A stretch of DNA of 64,000 nucleotides from Consotaella aegiceratis (GCF_036541425.1 NZ_JAZHFT010000013.1:40065-104064), one strand, 5' to 3'; counted from the first letter of the stretch, positions 44,969 through 53,042 are shown. Numbers and translations are program-made. Notes: generated from the sequence alone by a model not told the origin.

Positions 44969-46612
44969 ATGTACTGTGTCCAATGCGAGCAGAGCCAGCG
45001 TGACGGCTGCCATGCGGCGGTCGGCAATTGCGGCAAGACCGCGCCAGTGTCCGATCTGCAGGATGTGCTGCTACGCGTCATGCTGGGCGTCTCGGTCTTC
45101 GCCCATCGCGCGGCGGAACTGGGCGGCCAGGATGCGGAGATCGACCGGTTCACGCCGTTCGCCTGGTTCACCACGCTGACCAACGTCAATTTCGACGAGG
45201 CGCGCTTCGTCGGCTGGATCGCCGAGGCGCTTGAGATGCGCGATCGGGCGCGGGCGCTGGCCGAGGCGCACGGCGCTGATCTCGCCGATCTGCCCGAGCC
45301 GCCCACATGGCAGCCGGGCCAGACGCTGCAAGCGCTCCTCGCCGCAGCCCCCGATGCCGCGCTCAACCGCTTCATGGACCGCGACGGCCCGACGATCGTG
45401 GGCTTGTGCAATCTCGTGCTCTACGGCCTCAAGGGCTGCGCCGCCTATTATGACCACGCCAAGGTGCTGGGTTCCTCGGACGCCGGCATTATGGCGGGCT
45501 TTCACGCGCTCGCCGCCTTCCTCGCGACCGACCCGACCGACATCGGCATCCTCCTGTCGCAGGCGCTCGCGGTGGGCGACCTCAACATGCGCTGCATGGA
45601 ACTGCTCGACGGCGCCAACACCGGCCGCTACGGCCATCCCGAAATCACCCGCGCGCGGGTCACCCCCAAGGCCGGCAAGGCGCTGGTCGTCTCCGGCCAT
45701 GATCTCGGCGACCTGGAGAAAATCCTGAAGCAGACCGAGGGCACCGGCATCAACGTCTATACCCATGGCGAGATGCTGCCGGCGCTCGCCTATCCGGGCT
45801 TGAAGAAATATCCGCATCTGGCCGGCCATTTCGGCGGTGCCTGGTACGAGCAGCAGAAGGAGTTCGCGAGCTTCCCCGGCGCCATCGTGATGACGTCGAA
45901 CTGCCTGATCGACCCGACGCTCAAGGACTATCAGGATCGCCTCTTTACCCGCGGGCCGGTCGGCTGGCCGGGCGTCTCGCATATCGAGGGGCAGGACTAC
46001 GGGGCGGCCATCGCCTGCGCGTTGGCCCAGCCCGGCTATGACGAGGACGGCCCGGACGAGACGATCCCGATCGGCTTTGCCCGCAACACGGTGATGAGCG
46101 TCGCCGACACGTTGCTCGACATGATCGGCAAGGGCGAGGTGAAGCACATCTTCCTGATCGGCGGCTGCGACGGCGCCCGCCACGGCCGCACCTATTTCCA
46201 CGATCTCGCGGTGGCGACGCCGCCCGACAGCCTGGTGATGACGCTCGGCTGCGGCAAGTTCCGCTTCAACCGCGAGGACCTCGGCGCCATCAACGGCATC
46301 CCGCGCGTCCTCGACGTCGGCCAATGCAACGACGCCTATTCGGCGATCCAGATCGCCGTCGCCGTGGCGGACGCCTTGAAGGTCGGGGTCAACGACCTGC
46401 CACTGACGCTCGCCGTCTCCTGGTTCGAGCAGAAGGCGGTGGCCGTGCTCCTGACGCTGCTCCACCTCGGCATCACCAACATCACGCTCGGGCCGACGCT
46501 GCCGCAATTCCTGACGGCCGAGGCGCTGGCGGTGCTGATCGAAAAGTTCTCGATCCGCCCGGCCGGCCGCGTCCAGGACGACCTGAAGATGATGCTGGGA
46601 CAGGCGGCCTGA
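44969..46612 (+). CDS. hcp: Hybrid cluster protein (hydroxylamine reductase)
   Basis: An Fe-S-O hybrid-cluster enzyme of 547 residues, proposed to reduce hydroxylamine or nitric oxide during nitrosative stress. The N-terminal cluster motif is C3-x2-C6-x7-C14-x6-C21 (MYCVQCEQSQRDGCHAAVGN), the short spacing typical of the strict-anaerobe type with a [4Fe-4S] cluster rather than the x11 spacing of enterobacterial [2Fe-2S] Hcp. Hybrid-cluster ligands lie in HGEMLPALAYPGLKK, VMTSNCLIDP, IGGCDGARHGRTY and LGCGKFRFN. I choose the ATG at 44969, after GGGAGA; upstream in-frame codons are not family-like. No hcr reductase gene is adjacent. Confidence 0.95.
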   Translation: MYCVQCEQSQRDGCHAAVGNCGKTAPVSDLQDVLLRVMLGVSVFAHRAAELGGQDAEIDRFTPFAWFTTLTNVNFDEARFVGWIAEALEMRDRARALAEAHGADLADLPEPPTWQPGQTLQALLAAAPDAALNRFMDRDGPTIVGLCNLVLYGLKGCAAYYDHAKVLGSSDAGIMAGFHALAAFLATDPTDIGILLSQALAVGDLNMRCMELLDGANTGRYGHPEITRARVTPKAGKALVVSGHDLGDLEKILKQTEGTGINVYTHGEMLPALAYPGLKKYPHLAGHFGGAWYEQQKEFASFPGAIVMTSNCLIDPTLKDYQDRLFTRGPVGWPGVSHIEGQDYGAAIACALAQPGYDEDGPDETIPIGFARNTVMSVADTLLDMIGKGEVKHIFLIGGCDGARHGRTYFHDLAVATPPDSLVMTLGCGKFRFNREDLGAINGIPRVLDVGQCNDAYSAIQIAVAVADALKVGVNDLPLTLAVSWFEQKAVAVLLTLLHLGITNITLGPTLPQFLTAEALAVLIEKFSIRPAGRVQDDLKMMLGQAA

Positions 46613-46648
46613 TCGCTCCCAGACAGGAATGGCAGCGATTTCACCCCG

Positions 46649-46667
46649 GGCGGCGGCTCTCGCCGCC
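46649..46667. terminator. Bidirectional stem-loop between hcp and apaG
   Basis: GGCGGCG/CGCCGCC with loop GCTCT sits between the convergent stops of hcp (46612) and apaG (46673). No long T run, but its position fits a shared terminator. Confidence 0.45.
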
Positions 46668-46672
46668 TTGGC

Positions 46673-47065
46673 TCAATTGAGCACGCGGGTCTCGTCGGGG
46701 ACGTCGAGCGAGAAGGCCGGCACCTCGACGGTAAAGGTGCTGCCGTCGCTTCCCTCCATGTCGTAGTGGCCCCGCATGATCCCCGACGGCGTGCCCAGCG
46801 GGCATCCCGAAGTGTAGGTGAAGCTGTCGCCGGGCGACAGCGTCGGCTGCTCGCCGACGACGCCCTTGCCGCTCACTTCCTCCACGTGGCCGTGGCCGTC
46901 GGTGATGTGCCAGTAGCGTGATCGGAGTTGAACGGTGTCCAGGCTGCCATTGGTGATCTCGATCGTGTAGGCCCAGACCCACTGTCCTTCCTCCGGCTCC
47001 GACTGGTTTTCGAGGAAGGTCGGGGTCACGGTGACGGTGATCGATCGGGTGGTTGCCTGGTACAT
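46673..47065 (-). CDS. apaG: ApaG-domain protein
   Basis: A 130-residue immunoglobulin-like beta-sandwich protein. It shows ITVTVTPTFLENQSEPEEGQ, VWAYTIEITN, VQLRSRYWHITDG, VEEVSGKGVVGEQPTLSPGD, SFTYTSGCPLGTPSGIMRGH and the last strand VEVPAFSLDVP, a full match to ApaG. Its role (once linked to Co2+/Mg2+ efflux; related domains occur in F-box proteins and polymerase-delta-interacting proteins) is unsettled. The ATG at 47065 gives the family N-terminus. In rhizobia apaG is commonly near metZ, as here. Confidence 0.93.
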   Translation of the reverse strand: MYQATTRSITVTVTPTFLENQSEPEEGQWVWAYTIEITNGSLDTVQLRSRYWHITDGHGHVEEVSGKGVVGEQPTLSPGDSFTYTSGCPLGTPSGIMRGHYDMEGSDGSTFTVEVPAFSLDVPDETRVLN

Positions 47066-47161
47066 CGCCGGCTCGAGGCTTGGACAGAGAGCGGAACGCG
47101 GCGATATATCGCGCTCCCCGGCAATCCGGTCAATGTGGGCGTGGGGAGAAGGCGTGGTGGC

Positions 47162-47767
47162 GTGCTCGACGGAGTTCTGAAGCGGCGGATCGATCCGGTG
47201 CTCGATCGGCTCGGCGCCGGGCTCGGCCGCATGGGGGTCGGCGCCGACACGGTGACGATCGCGGGCTTCGGCCTGGGACTGGCCGCAGCCGTCGCCATCG
47301 CCACCGGCCATCCCCTAATCGGCCTCGTGCTGATCCTGGTCTCGCGTCTGGCGGACGGCCTCGACGGCGCTTTGGCGCGAAGCTCGGCGCCCACCGATTT
47401 CGGCGGCTATCTCGACATCGTCCTGGATTTCGCCTTCTACGGCGCCATCCCGCTTGCCTTCGCGATCCTCGATCCGGAGCAAAACGGCGTCGCGGCCGCC
47501 GTGCTGCTGACCAGCTTCTACGTCAACGGCGCGAGCTTCCTCGCCTTCGCCGTCATGGCTGAGAAGCGGCAGCTTTCGACCGACCGGCGCGGCGTAAAAT
47601 CGCTCTATTTCACCACCGGGCTCGCGGAGGCGACGGAAACCTACGCCGCCTTCGCCCTGTTCTGCCTGTTTCCCGGCGCCTTTCCGGTCCTCGCGTCGAT
47701 CTTCGCCGCCATGTGCTTCGTCACTTTTGGCGCACGAGTCCTCTTGGCGGCGAAGCTGTTTCGCTGA
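47162..47767 (+). CDS. CDP-alcohol phosphatidyltransferase-family protein
   Basis: An integral-membrane enzyme of about 201 residues that transfers a phosphatidyl group from a CDP-lipid to an alcohol. The catalytic motif is complete: DGLDGALARSSAPTDFGGYL then D-x3-D (DG-x2-AR ... G-x3-D-x3-D). Six helices are apparent. The acceptor (glycerol phosphate, inositol, choline or other) cannot be told. The GTG at 47162, preceded by GGAGAAGG, gives the best N-terminus; the region upstream is antisense to apaG. Confidence 0.8.
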   Translation: MLDGVLKRRIDPVLDRLGAGLGRMGVGADTVTIAGFGLGLAAAVAIATGHPLIGLVLILVSRLADGLDGALARSSAPTDFGGYLDIVLDFAFYGAIPLAFAILDPEQNGVAAAVLLTSFYVNGASFLAFAVMAEKRQLSTDRRGVKSLYFTTGLAEATETYAAFALFCLFPGAFPVLASIFAAMCFVTFGARVLLAAKLFR

Positions 47768-47811
47768 CTGGAAAGTGCCTTCCAGGAGGACGCATTGCCC
47801 CTCATAGCGTC

Positions 47812-47835
47812 ATCCTCGGGCTCCGTCCCGAGGAT
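47812..47835. repeat. Palindromic intergenic repeat unit
   Basis: ATCCTCGGG (47812-47820), loop CTCCGT, CCCGAGGAT (47827-47835): a perfect 9-bp hairpin flanked by GTC and CC. CTCGGGxxxxxxCCCGAG units of this kind are dispersed in many alphaproteobacterial genomes, often in intergenic mosaics; only one copy is seen in this window. Confidence 0.5.
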
Positions 47836-48006
47836 CCCGAAGAAGGGAAGCTGCGGACGGACCCACCGGAGGCTTATCCGGCCCAAAACTTGTATGCTCG
47901 GGACGCAGCCCAGGACGACGGCAATCGTGGGCAGGGCGCTCTTCCGGAGGGCTCCCCGAGAAGATGCCCTCGTGATACCGTTCAACCTGAGGCAGAGGCT
48001 GGTCGC

Positions 48007-48537
48007 ATGTTCAAGTTGTTTCAAAGCAGGAAGCGCAAAGCCGAACATGAGCAGTTGCTCGTAGATATGATGCGAGCCGCCGCTGAAGGAGAGAATATCG
48101 CTCGCTTCCGTTCGGCGGCGTCGATGATCGGCGCCCAGACGTCAGGCTTGGAAGGCTCGCGGTTCGTAGGTGTCGTCTCTGGTCGGCTTGCGAGGCGGCT
48201 GATCGACGAAGCGTCCTACTTTTGGGAAGACAAGGACGCTCAATTTGTAGCTGGTCTGTTCGCTTTCGTCGCTTGCAACCACGTCTCCTACAAGACCGGA
48301 GACCCTTTCGAAGAGTCTACAGTCATCGCCATCCTTGAGATCGTAACTCCAGAGCTCGAACGAGCAGCGGACCTGCACAGCGAAGTCGTAAAGACTTACA
48401 ACGGGTTGGGGGAGAACCAGCCGAAGCTGATGCAAGCGATCGGGCAAACAACGGCACGCTGGTTTTCCGAACCGTCCGACGAGAACCTGCGGAGCTTGGC
48501 CGACCTTTTCGAAGTCTGCGTAAAGAACCTCGACTAA
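48007..48537 (+). CDS. Helical protein of unknown function
   Basis: A 176-residue, mostly alpha-helical soluble protein (HEQLLVDMMRAAAEGENIAR, RLARRLIDEASYFWEDKDAQ, IVTPELERAADLHSEVVKTY). No domain recognised. The ATG at 48007 follows a region that contains the palindromic repeat. It interrupts the usual apaG-metZ neighbourhood and has somewhat lower GC than metZ, so it may be an insertion. Its stop overlaps the metZ 3' end by four bases. Confidence 0.55.
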   Translation: MFKLFQSRKRKAEHEQLLVDMMRAAAEGENIARFRSAASMIGAQTSGLEGSRFVGVVSGRLARRLIDEASYFWEDKDAQFVAGLFAFVACNHVSYKTGDPFEESTVIAILEIVTPELERAADLHSEVVKTYNGLGENQPKLMQAIGQTTARWFSEPSDENLRSLADLFEVCVKNLD

Positions 48538-49730
48538 ACCGCCGCCAGCGCGGCCTCGATGTCCTCCAGCAGGTCGTCCACGTCCTCCAGGCCGACCGAG
48601 AGGCGCAGCAGGCCATCGCCGATGCCGAGTTCGGCGCGCGTTTCCGGCGTCAGGTTCTTGTGCGTGGTCGTCGCCGGATGGGTGATCAGGCTCTTGGCGT
48701 CGCCGAGATTGTTGGAGATCTTGACGATGTCCAGAGCGTTCGAGAAGCGGAAGGCCGCCTCCTTGCCACCCTTCAACTCGAAGGCGATCAGCGTCGAGCC
48801 GCCCGTCATCTGCTTGGCGATGACGGCGGCGTCCGGGTGGTCGGCCCGGCCGGGATAGTAGACGCGCGCCACGCCGTCGGCCTCCGCCAGACGGTCGGCG
48901 AGCTTCGCCGCGCTCTGCGTCTGCTGGGCCACACGCAGGGGCAGGGTTTCCAGGCCCTTGAGCAGCGTCCAGGCGTTGAAGGGCGAGAGCGACGGCCCGG
49001 TGTGACGGAAGAAGTCGTGCAGGTTTTCCGCGATCCAGTCGGCCGAGGACAGGACGATGCCGCCCAGGCACCGCCCCTGGCCATCGATGTGCTTGGTCGC
49101 CGAATAGACGACGATGTCGGCGCCGAGTTCGAGCGGCTTCTGAAACATCGGCGTGGCGAACACGTTGTCGACCACCAGCGTGGCCCCGGCGTCATGCGCG
49201 ATCGCGGCCACCGCCGCGATGTCGATGACGTCGAGCGTCGGGTTGGTGGGCGTCTCCATGAAGAACGCCTTGGTGTTGTCGCGGACGTTCGCCTTCCACT
49301 GATCGATGTCGCGGCCGTCGATGAAGGTCGAAGACACGCCGGCACGGCCCAGCACGGTCTCGATGACATAGCGGCAGGAGCCGAACAAGGCGCGCGAGGC
49401 GAGAATATGATCGCCCGCCTGCACCTGGCACTGCAGCGCGCTGGTGACGGCGGCCATGCCCGAGGCGGTGGCGCGCGCATCCTCGGCGCCTTCCAGCGCC
49501 ATCATCCGCTCCTCGAACATGCGTGTGGTGGGGTTGGCGTAGCGCGAATAGATGAAGCCCGGCTCTTCGCCCTTGAAGCGCGCCTCGGCGGCTTCCGCGC
49601 TGTCGTAGACGAAGCCCTGCGTCAGAAACAGCGCCTCGGAGGTCTCGCCGAAGCCCGAGCGCGCGGTGCCGCCATGGACCATGGCCGTCGCCGGGCGGAA
49701 CGGGCGAAGTGTCTTGCTGGAATTGCTCAT
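48534..49730 (-). CDS. metZ: O-succinylhomoserine (or O-acetylhomoserine) sulfhydrylase
   Basis: Makes homocysteine directly from an activated homoserine and sulfide in methionine synthesis. The PLP protein of the Cys/Met metabolism family has 398 residues: ALFLTQGFVYDSAEAAEARF, YSRYANPTTRMFEERMMALE, ATASGMAAVTSAL, FMETPTNPTLDV, the Schiff-base lysine in VVYSATKHIDGQGRCLGG, and RLSVGLEDVDDLLEDI. These match MetZ better than cystathionine enzymes. The ATG at 49730 has GAGG nine bases upstream. A SAM-II riboswitch lies in the leader, and a possible leader peptide ends in the start codon (ATGA). Confidence 0.93.
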   Translation of the reverse strand: MSNSSKTLRPFRPATAMVHGGTARSGFGETSEALFLTQGFVYDSAEAAEARFKGEEPGFIYSRYANPTTRMFEERMMALEGAEDARATASGMAAVTSALQCQVQAGDHILASRALFGSCRYVIETVLGRAGVSSTFIDGRDIDQWKANVRDNTKAFFMETPTNPTLDVIDIAAVAAIAHDAGATLVVDNVFATPMFQKPLELGADIVVYSATKHIDGQGRCLGGIVLSSADWIAENLHDFFRHTGPSLSPFNAWTLLKGLETLPLRVAQQTQSAAKLADRLAEADGVARVYYPGRADHPDAAVIAKQMTGGSTLIAFELKGGKEAAFRFSNALDIVKISNNLGDAKSLITHPATTTHKNLTPETRAELGIGDGLLRLSVGLEDVDDLLEDIEAALAAV

Positions 49731-49798
49731 GACGAAAATCCTCGACGTCTCGATCGCCGGTTGCGAACCCTCGCCAAAGCCGGCCCCACGACACTCAC
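49727..49798 (-). CDS. Possible leader peptide coupling the SAM-II riboswitch to metZ
   Basis: A 23-codon frame starts with GTG at 49798, 17 bases after the aptamer, and ends in a TGA that overlaps the metZ ATG (ATGA). It reads MSVVGPALARVRNRRSRRRG then FSS. An AGG at the aptamer's 3' edge could be its ribosome site. If translated, it would explain how a riboswitch far from the metZ start controls it. Speculative. Confidence 0.25.
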   Translation of the reverse strand: MSVVGPALARVRNRRSRRRGFSS

Positions 49799-49815
49799 CT
49801 GTCCGAGGATCGGCC

Positions 49816-49868
49816 TGTTTAGCGAGTTGTTTAACGTGGCTGCAAGCCGGCCGGCCAAATCACCACCA
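49816..49868 (-). promoter_or_regulatory. SAM-II riboswitch upstream of metZ
   Basis: Read on the minus strand the segment contains GGTGGTGATTTG, CCGGCTTGCAGCC, ACGTTAAACAA and CGCTAAA in order, the conserved core of the alphaproteobacterial SAM-II (metA) aptamer with its H-type pseudoknot. SAM binding normally hides the ribosome site and lowers expression of methionine genes. Here the aptamer ends 85 bases before the metZ ATG, farther than usual. Confidence 0.9.
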
Positions 49869-49927
49869 ATGGAGCGCTGATAGCCCCAAGCTGGACACGC
49901 GTCAATTCCGGCAATAAAGGCTGCCGC

Positions 49928-51037
49928 ATGGCCGAGAGGGGACAAATGCCGGAGATGATGAACGGAATCCTGCCCGACCGGGAACTCGAAGCGTTGTTTG
50001 AAAGCGGCGCCATCACCGCGCCTCGGCCGCGGGACGCGGATCAGATCCAGCCGGCGAGCCTCGATCTGCGCCTGGGCGCCACGGCCTATCGCGTGCGCGC
50101 GAGCTTCCTGCCGGGCAAGGGCCAGACCGTTGCGGCAAAGCTCGATCGCTTCTCGCTGCACGCCATGGATCTGCGCGAAGGGGCGGTGCTGGAGACCGGT
50201 TGCGTCTACATCGTGCCGCTGCTCGAAGCCTTGGCTCTGCCGGCCGACGTGATGGCGGCGGCGAACCCGAAATCCTCGACCGGCCGTCTCGACGTCTTCA
50301 CCCGGCTGATCACCGACGGCGCCCAGTCGTTCGACGAGGTGCCTGCCGGCTATGCCGGGCCGCTCTACATCGAGATCAGCCCGCGCACCTTCCCGATCGT
50401 CGTGCGCACCGGATCGCGCCTCAACCAGATCCGCTTCCGCCGCGGCCATGCCGGGCTCTCCGAGCCGGAACTGGTCGCGCTCGACCGCACCGAGCGGTTG
50501 GTCGGCCGCGACGACGCCAATATCAGCCACGGCGGCGTGGCGATCACCATCGATCTCGCCGGCGACGCCGATGGCCTCGTCGGCTATCGCGGCAAGCGCC
50601 ACACCGGCGTCATCGACGTCGATCGGCGGGACGCCTATGCGACGGCGGAATTCTGGGAGCCGATCCATCGCCTCGGCACAGGGGAACTCGTGCTCGACCC
50701 GGACGAGTTCTACATCCTCGTTTCCGGGGAGGCGGTCCACGTGCCGCCGGCCTTCGCCGCCGAGATGACGCCGTTCGATCCCTTGGTCGGCGAGTTCCGG
50801 GTGCACTATGCCGGCTTCTTCGATCCCGGTTTCGGTCATTCCGGGGCAGGGGGCTCGGGCAGCCGGGCCGTGCTCGAGGTGCGCTCGCGCGAGGTGCCCT
50901 TCATCCTGGAACACGGCCAGATGGTCGGCCGCCTCGTCTACGAGCGCATGGCCGCTCAGCCGCAGCACCTCTACGGCGCGGATCTCAAGTCGAACTACCA
51001 GGCGCAGGGCCTGAAGCTCTCCAAGCATTTTCGCTGA
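49928..51037 (+). CDS. dcd: dCTP deaminase, double-length form
   Basis: Converts dCTP to dUTP for dTTP synthesis. The protein has 369 residues, about twice E. coli Dcd (193), and looks like two copies of the dUTPase-like fold: the first half contains IQPASLDLRLGATAYRVRAS and ANPKSSTGRLDVFTRLI, with the trimeric-enzyme motif SSTGR; the second half runs from about residue 195 to VPFILEHGQMVGRLVYERM. This long form is usual in rhizobia. The ATG at 49928 is taken, with later ATGs (49946, 49955) possible. Divergent from metZ. Confidence 0.9.
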   Translation: MAERGQMPEMMNGILPDRELEALFESGAITAPRPRDADQIQPASLDLRLGATAYRVRASFLPGKGQTVAAKLDRFSLHAMDLREGAVLETGCVYIVPLLEALALPADVMAAANPKSSTGRLDVFTRLITDGAQSFDEVPAGYAGPLYIEISPRTFPIVVRTGSRLNQIRFRRGHAGLSEPELVALDRTERLVGRDDANISHGGVAITIDLAGDADGLVGYRGKRHTGVIDVDRRDAYATAEFWEPIHRLGTGELVLDPDEFYILVSGEAVHVPPAFAAEMTPFDPLVGEFRVHYAGFFDPGFGHSGAGGSGSRAVLEVRSREVPFILEHGQMVGRLVYERMAAQPQHLYGADLKSNYQAQGLKLSKHFR

Positions 51038-51186
51038 AGACGCTGGCCAGCGGTGCGGTGGCGCATGTCCCCTTGACTACCTAAGCGCAGCGTTCCCCGC
51101 CTTCTCCGCGCGTAGTCGCGATTATTGTTTCCATGCAACAAAAAGAATCTCGATGGGTGCCTTGATAGGTATAAAATGTCGATATT

Positions 51187-51816
51187 CTAAGATTTGATTC
51201 TGAATCTTATTCTAAGACCAAAGTATCGACGTAGATCGGAATTTAAACTCTTAAAGCACCATTCGGTGGTGGTTTTGTCGTTTTTAAGAATATCTACCCA
51301 TTCCCTTAGAAGCAAATTGATACGAATCGCTAAGTATTGGAATTCATCCTCGTACGAATCATGGATTCGAACTGCAATATCTCCCCAGGGATTGACTAAA
51401 GGTGTGCTTATTTGAGAAAGACGATTCCTCATTTCGTTAAATTTATAAACCATATCTCTCAACAGAGAATGTTTGTAATCAATATTAATAATATTATTAG
51501 TGAGGTCATCATCTTTTAATTCAAGAAGAGCGTGGAGTTCATCGTATTCTATGGTTATATGCCGTATTTCCCCAATTATAGGCTTGACCGCTAGAAATAG
51601 TGGGGCTCCATCATTTGCATCTCGGAATCCGTCATCAAGATATTTCAATACGTTGGAAATGTCCCTGTGGATGTGGATGAGTTTGAGCAGCAGGTGATGG
51701 GAAACGCTCGATCGATGCCGGTTGTTCTGCCAATGGCTTGCAAGGAATTGGGCGACAACCGTCATTCCGCCACCGATGATCGCACCAACGATCGCCGCCC
51801 AGAATTCGCTATCCAT
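51187..51816 (-). CDS. Low-GC orphan protein with N-terminal membrane helix
   Basis: A protein of 209 residues: one N-terminal helix (FWAAIVGAIIGGGMTVVAQFL, about 5-25) followed by a long mainly helical, charged cytoplasmic part (LLLKLIHIHRDISNVLKYLD, ITIEYDELHALLELKDDDLT, LAIRINLLLREWVDILKN). The gene is strikingly AT-rich, rich in Ile/Asn/Lys codons, unlike all neighbours except the islet at 43933. It sits between dcd and tRNA-Gly, a typical place for acquired DNA. The membrane-helix-plus-coiled layout resembles some abortive-infection or phage-defence accessory proteins, but no family is recognised. Confidence 0.65.
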   Translation of the reverse strand: MDSEFWAAIVGAIIGGGMTVVAQFLASHWQNNRHRSSVSHHLLLKLIHIHRDISNVLKYLDDGFRDANDGAPLFLAVKPIIGEIRHITIEYDELHALLELKDDDLTNNIINIDYKHSLLRDMVYKFNEMRNRLSQISTPLVNPWGDIAVRIHDSYEDEFQYLAIRINLLLREWVDILKNDKTTTEWCFKSLNSDLRRYFGLRIRFRIKS

Positions 51817-52127
51817 TGCGCGCCCTTTCGCGAGTTGTCGCTAAGGTAGCCCGTTCCGATCAGCAAAGTCGATCAAGGTTTGGGCGAGCAGCCGGATGCC
51901 CTCCGCTGGGAGTCAGAGGCCGAAATTGGTGATGATCATGCGGTGAGGTTCTCCCTAACCTAGCCCTAGTTGAGTAGCCCATCGGTGTAATCCAGGTCAG
52001 TAGATTGTTCCGTGATTGGAACTGAGCCACATGGCGACGGAGTTGCGGAGGTTAGCTTCGAACACACCGCACCCCCATGCAAATCCGCTTGAAGCCGAGC
52101 CGGCCTTGGTGCTAACGGTTCTCCCGC
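51817..52127. other. 311-bp gap before tRNA-Gly
   Basis: No gene or clear signal recognised. The tRNA promoter must lie in its last part but I see no convincing -35/-10 pair. Confidence 0.3.
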
Positions 52128-52201
52128 GCGGGTATGATGTAATGGTAGCCTGTCAGCTTCCCAAGCTGAACGCGCGGGTTCGATTCCCGCTACCCGCTCC
52201 A
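52128..52201 (+). tRNA. tRNA-Gly (anticodon CCC)
   Basis: A complete cloverleaf: acceptor GCGGGTA paired with TACCCGC, D arm with TAATGGTA, anticodon stem TCAGC/GCTGA with loop TTCCCAA (anticodon CCC, reading GGG), T loop GGTTCGATTCC, discriminator T, and an encoded CCA at 52199-52201. Confidence 0.95.
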
Positions 52202-52546
52202 ACTCCCCCGATCGAGCATGATTGACCGCCGATAGCCATTGGCGCATCGGCGGGCTGGCACGCGAAGGCCGCTGACGGTGGAAGGAAACCGACTGCCTCC
52301 CGGATCTGCAAGCCTGCACATCCCCCGTTCGTCGCATGGCACCCCTCAGCCAAAGCAATGCGGTGCAGGCGAAATCTGAACGACGGAAGCAGCCGGCTTC
52401 CAGGACATAGGCTCGTCGCCGTCCAGGGGAATAAGCAAAAATGCCTACCCGACTAACGGTTTGCCGCCATTGAGGCTTTTTGCACCGCACAGGGAACGGT
52501 TCGCCTGAACGATGGTTAAATGGCCCAAGACGACGAGGAGAATGAG
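52202..52546. other. 345-bp gap after tRNA-Gly
   Basis: No gene recognised. I looked for a repeat of the tRNA 3' end as a sign of integration and found none within the window. Confidence 0.3.
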
Positions 52547-52645
52547 ATGCGGGTCGAAACCTTCGTGGCGATCTTCGTGAATACGGTGTTCTTCGGGATG
52601 ATCCTGGGCGTCAGCGCCGTTGGCGCGGTGATCCTCTTCCCCTGA
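52547..52645 (+). CDS. 32-residue single-helix membrane protein
   Basis: A tiny frame starting at ATG 52547, six bases after GAGGAG, with almost the whole product one hydrophobic helix: TFVAIFVNTVFFGMILGVSA then VGAVILFP. An upstream in-frame ATG at 52520 would add nine acidic residues but has no ribosome site. The strong ribosome site and clean helix argue for a genuine small membrane protein. It is convergent with mgsA, whose stop is 10 bp away. Function unknown. Confidence 0.5.
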   Translation: MRVETFVAIFVNTVFFGMILGVSAVGAVILFP

Positions 52646-52655
52646 TACCGTTCGC

Positions 52656-53042
52656 CTATTTCAGGCCGAACGCCGGCAGGCTGATCAGAAGCTCCGCCGT
52701 CGACAGATTGAGCGCCATCGGAATGTCGTAGAGCTCGCCGAGCCGCGTTAGGGCCTTGACGTCGACATCGTGCGGCATCGGCGACAGCGGATCGACCAGG
52801 AAGATCAGTCCCGCGATCCTTTCCTCCGCGATCATCGCGCCGATCTGCTGGTCGCCACCGAGCGGGCCGCTCTTCAACCGCGTGACCTTCAACTCCGGGC
52901 AGGCTTCCAGGATCCGTCCGCCCGTCGTGCCGGTAGCGTAGAGCTGGAAGGCTGACAGCTGCCCGACATGGGTCTTGGCGAAGGTGACCATCTCGTCTTT
53001 TTTTGCGTCGTGCGCCACGAGAGCAATGGCGGGCTGGGTCAT
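52656..53042 (-). CDS. mgsA: Methylglyoxal synthase
   Basis: Converts dihydroxyacetone phosphate to methylglyoxal and phosphate, a bypass of lower glycolysis. The 128-residue protein matches the family throughout: ALVAHDAKKDEMVTFAKTH, LYATGTTGGRILE, LKSGPLGGDQQIGAMIAEER, IFLVDPLSPMPHDVDVKALT and MALNLSTAELLISLP. The phosphate-binding GTTG and catalytic Asp of GGDQQ are visible. The ATG at 53042 gives the standard N-terminus. Confidence 0.95.
   Translation of the reverse strand: MTQPAIALVAHDAKKDEMVTFAKTHVGQLSAFQLYATGTTGGRILEACPELKVTRLKSGPLGGDQQIGAMIAEERIAGLIFLVDPLSPMPHDVDVKALTRLGELYDIPMALNLSTAELLISLPAFGLK

Noticed and set aside
45071..46507. 478-codon minus-strand frame across hcp
   Set aside because: Antisense to hcp, no ribosome site and no recognisable motifs.
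51966..52490. 174-codon minus-strand frame across tRNA-Gly
   Set aside because: It runs through the complement of a complete tRNA and has no protein features.
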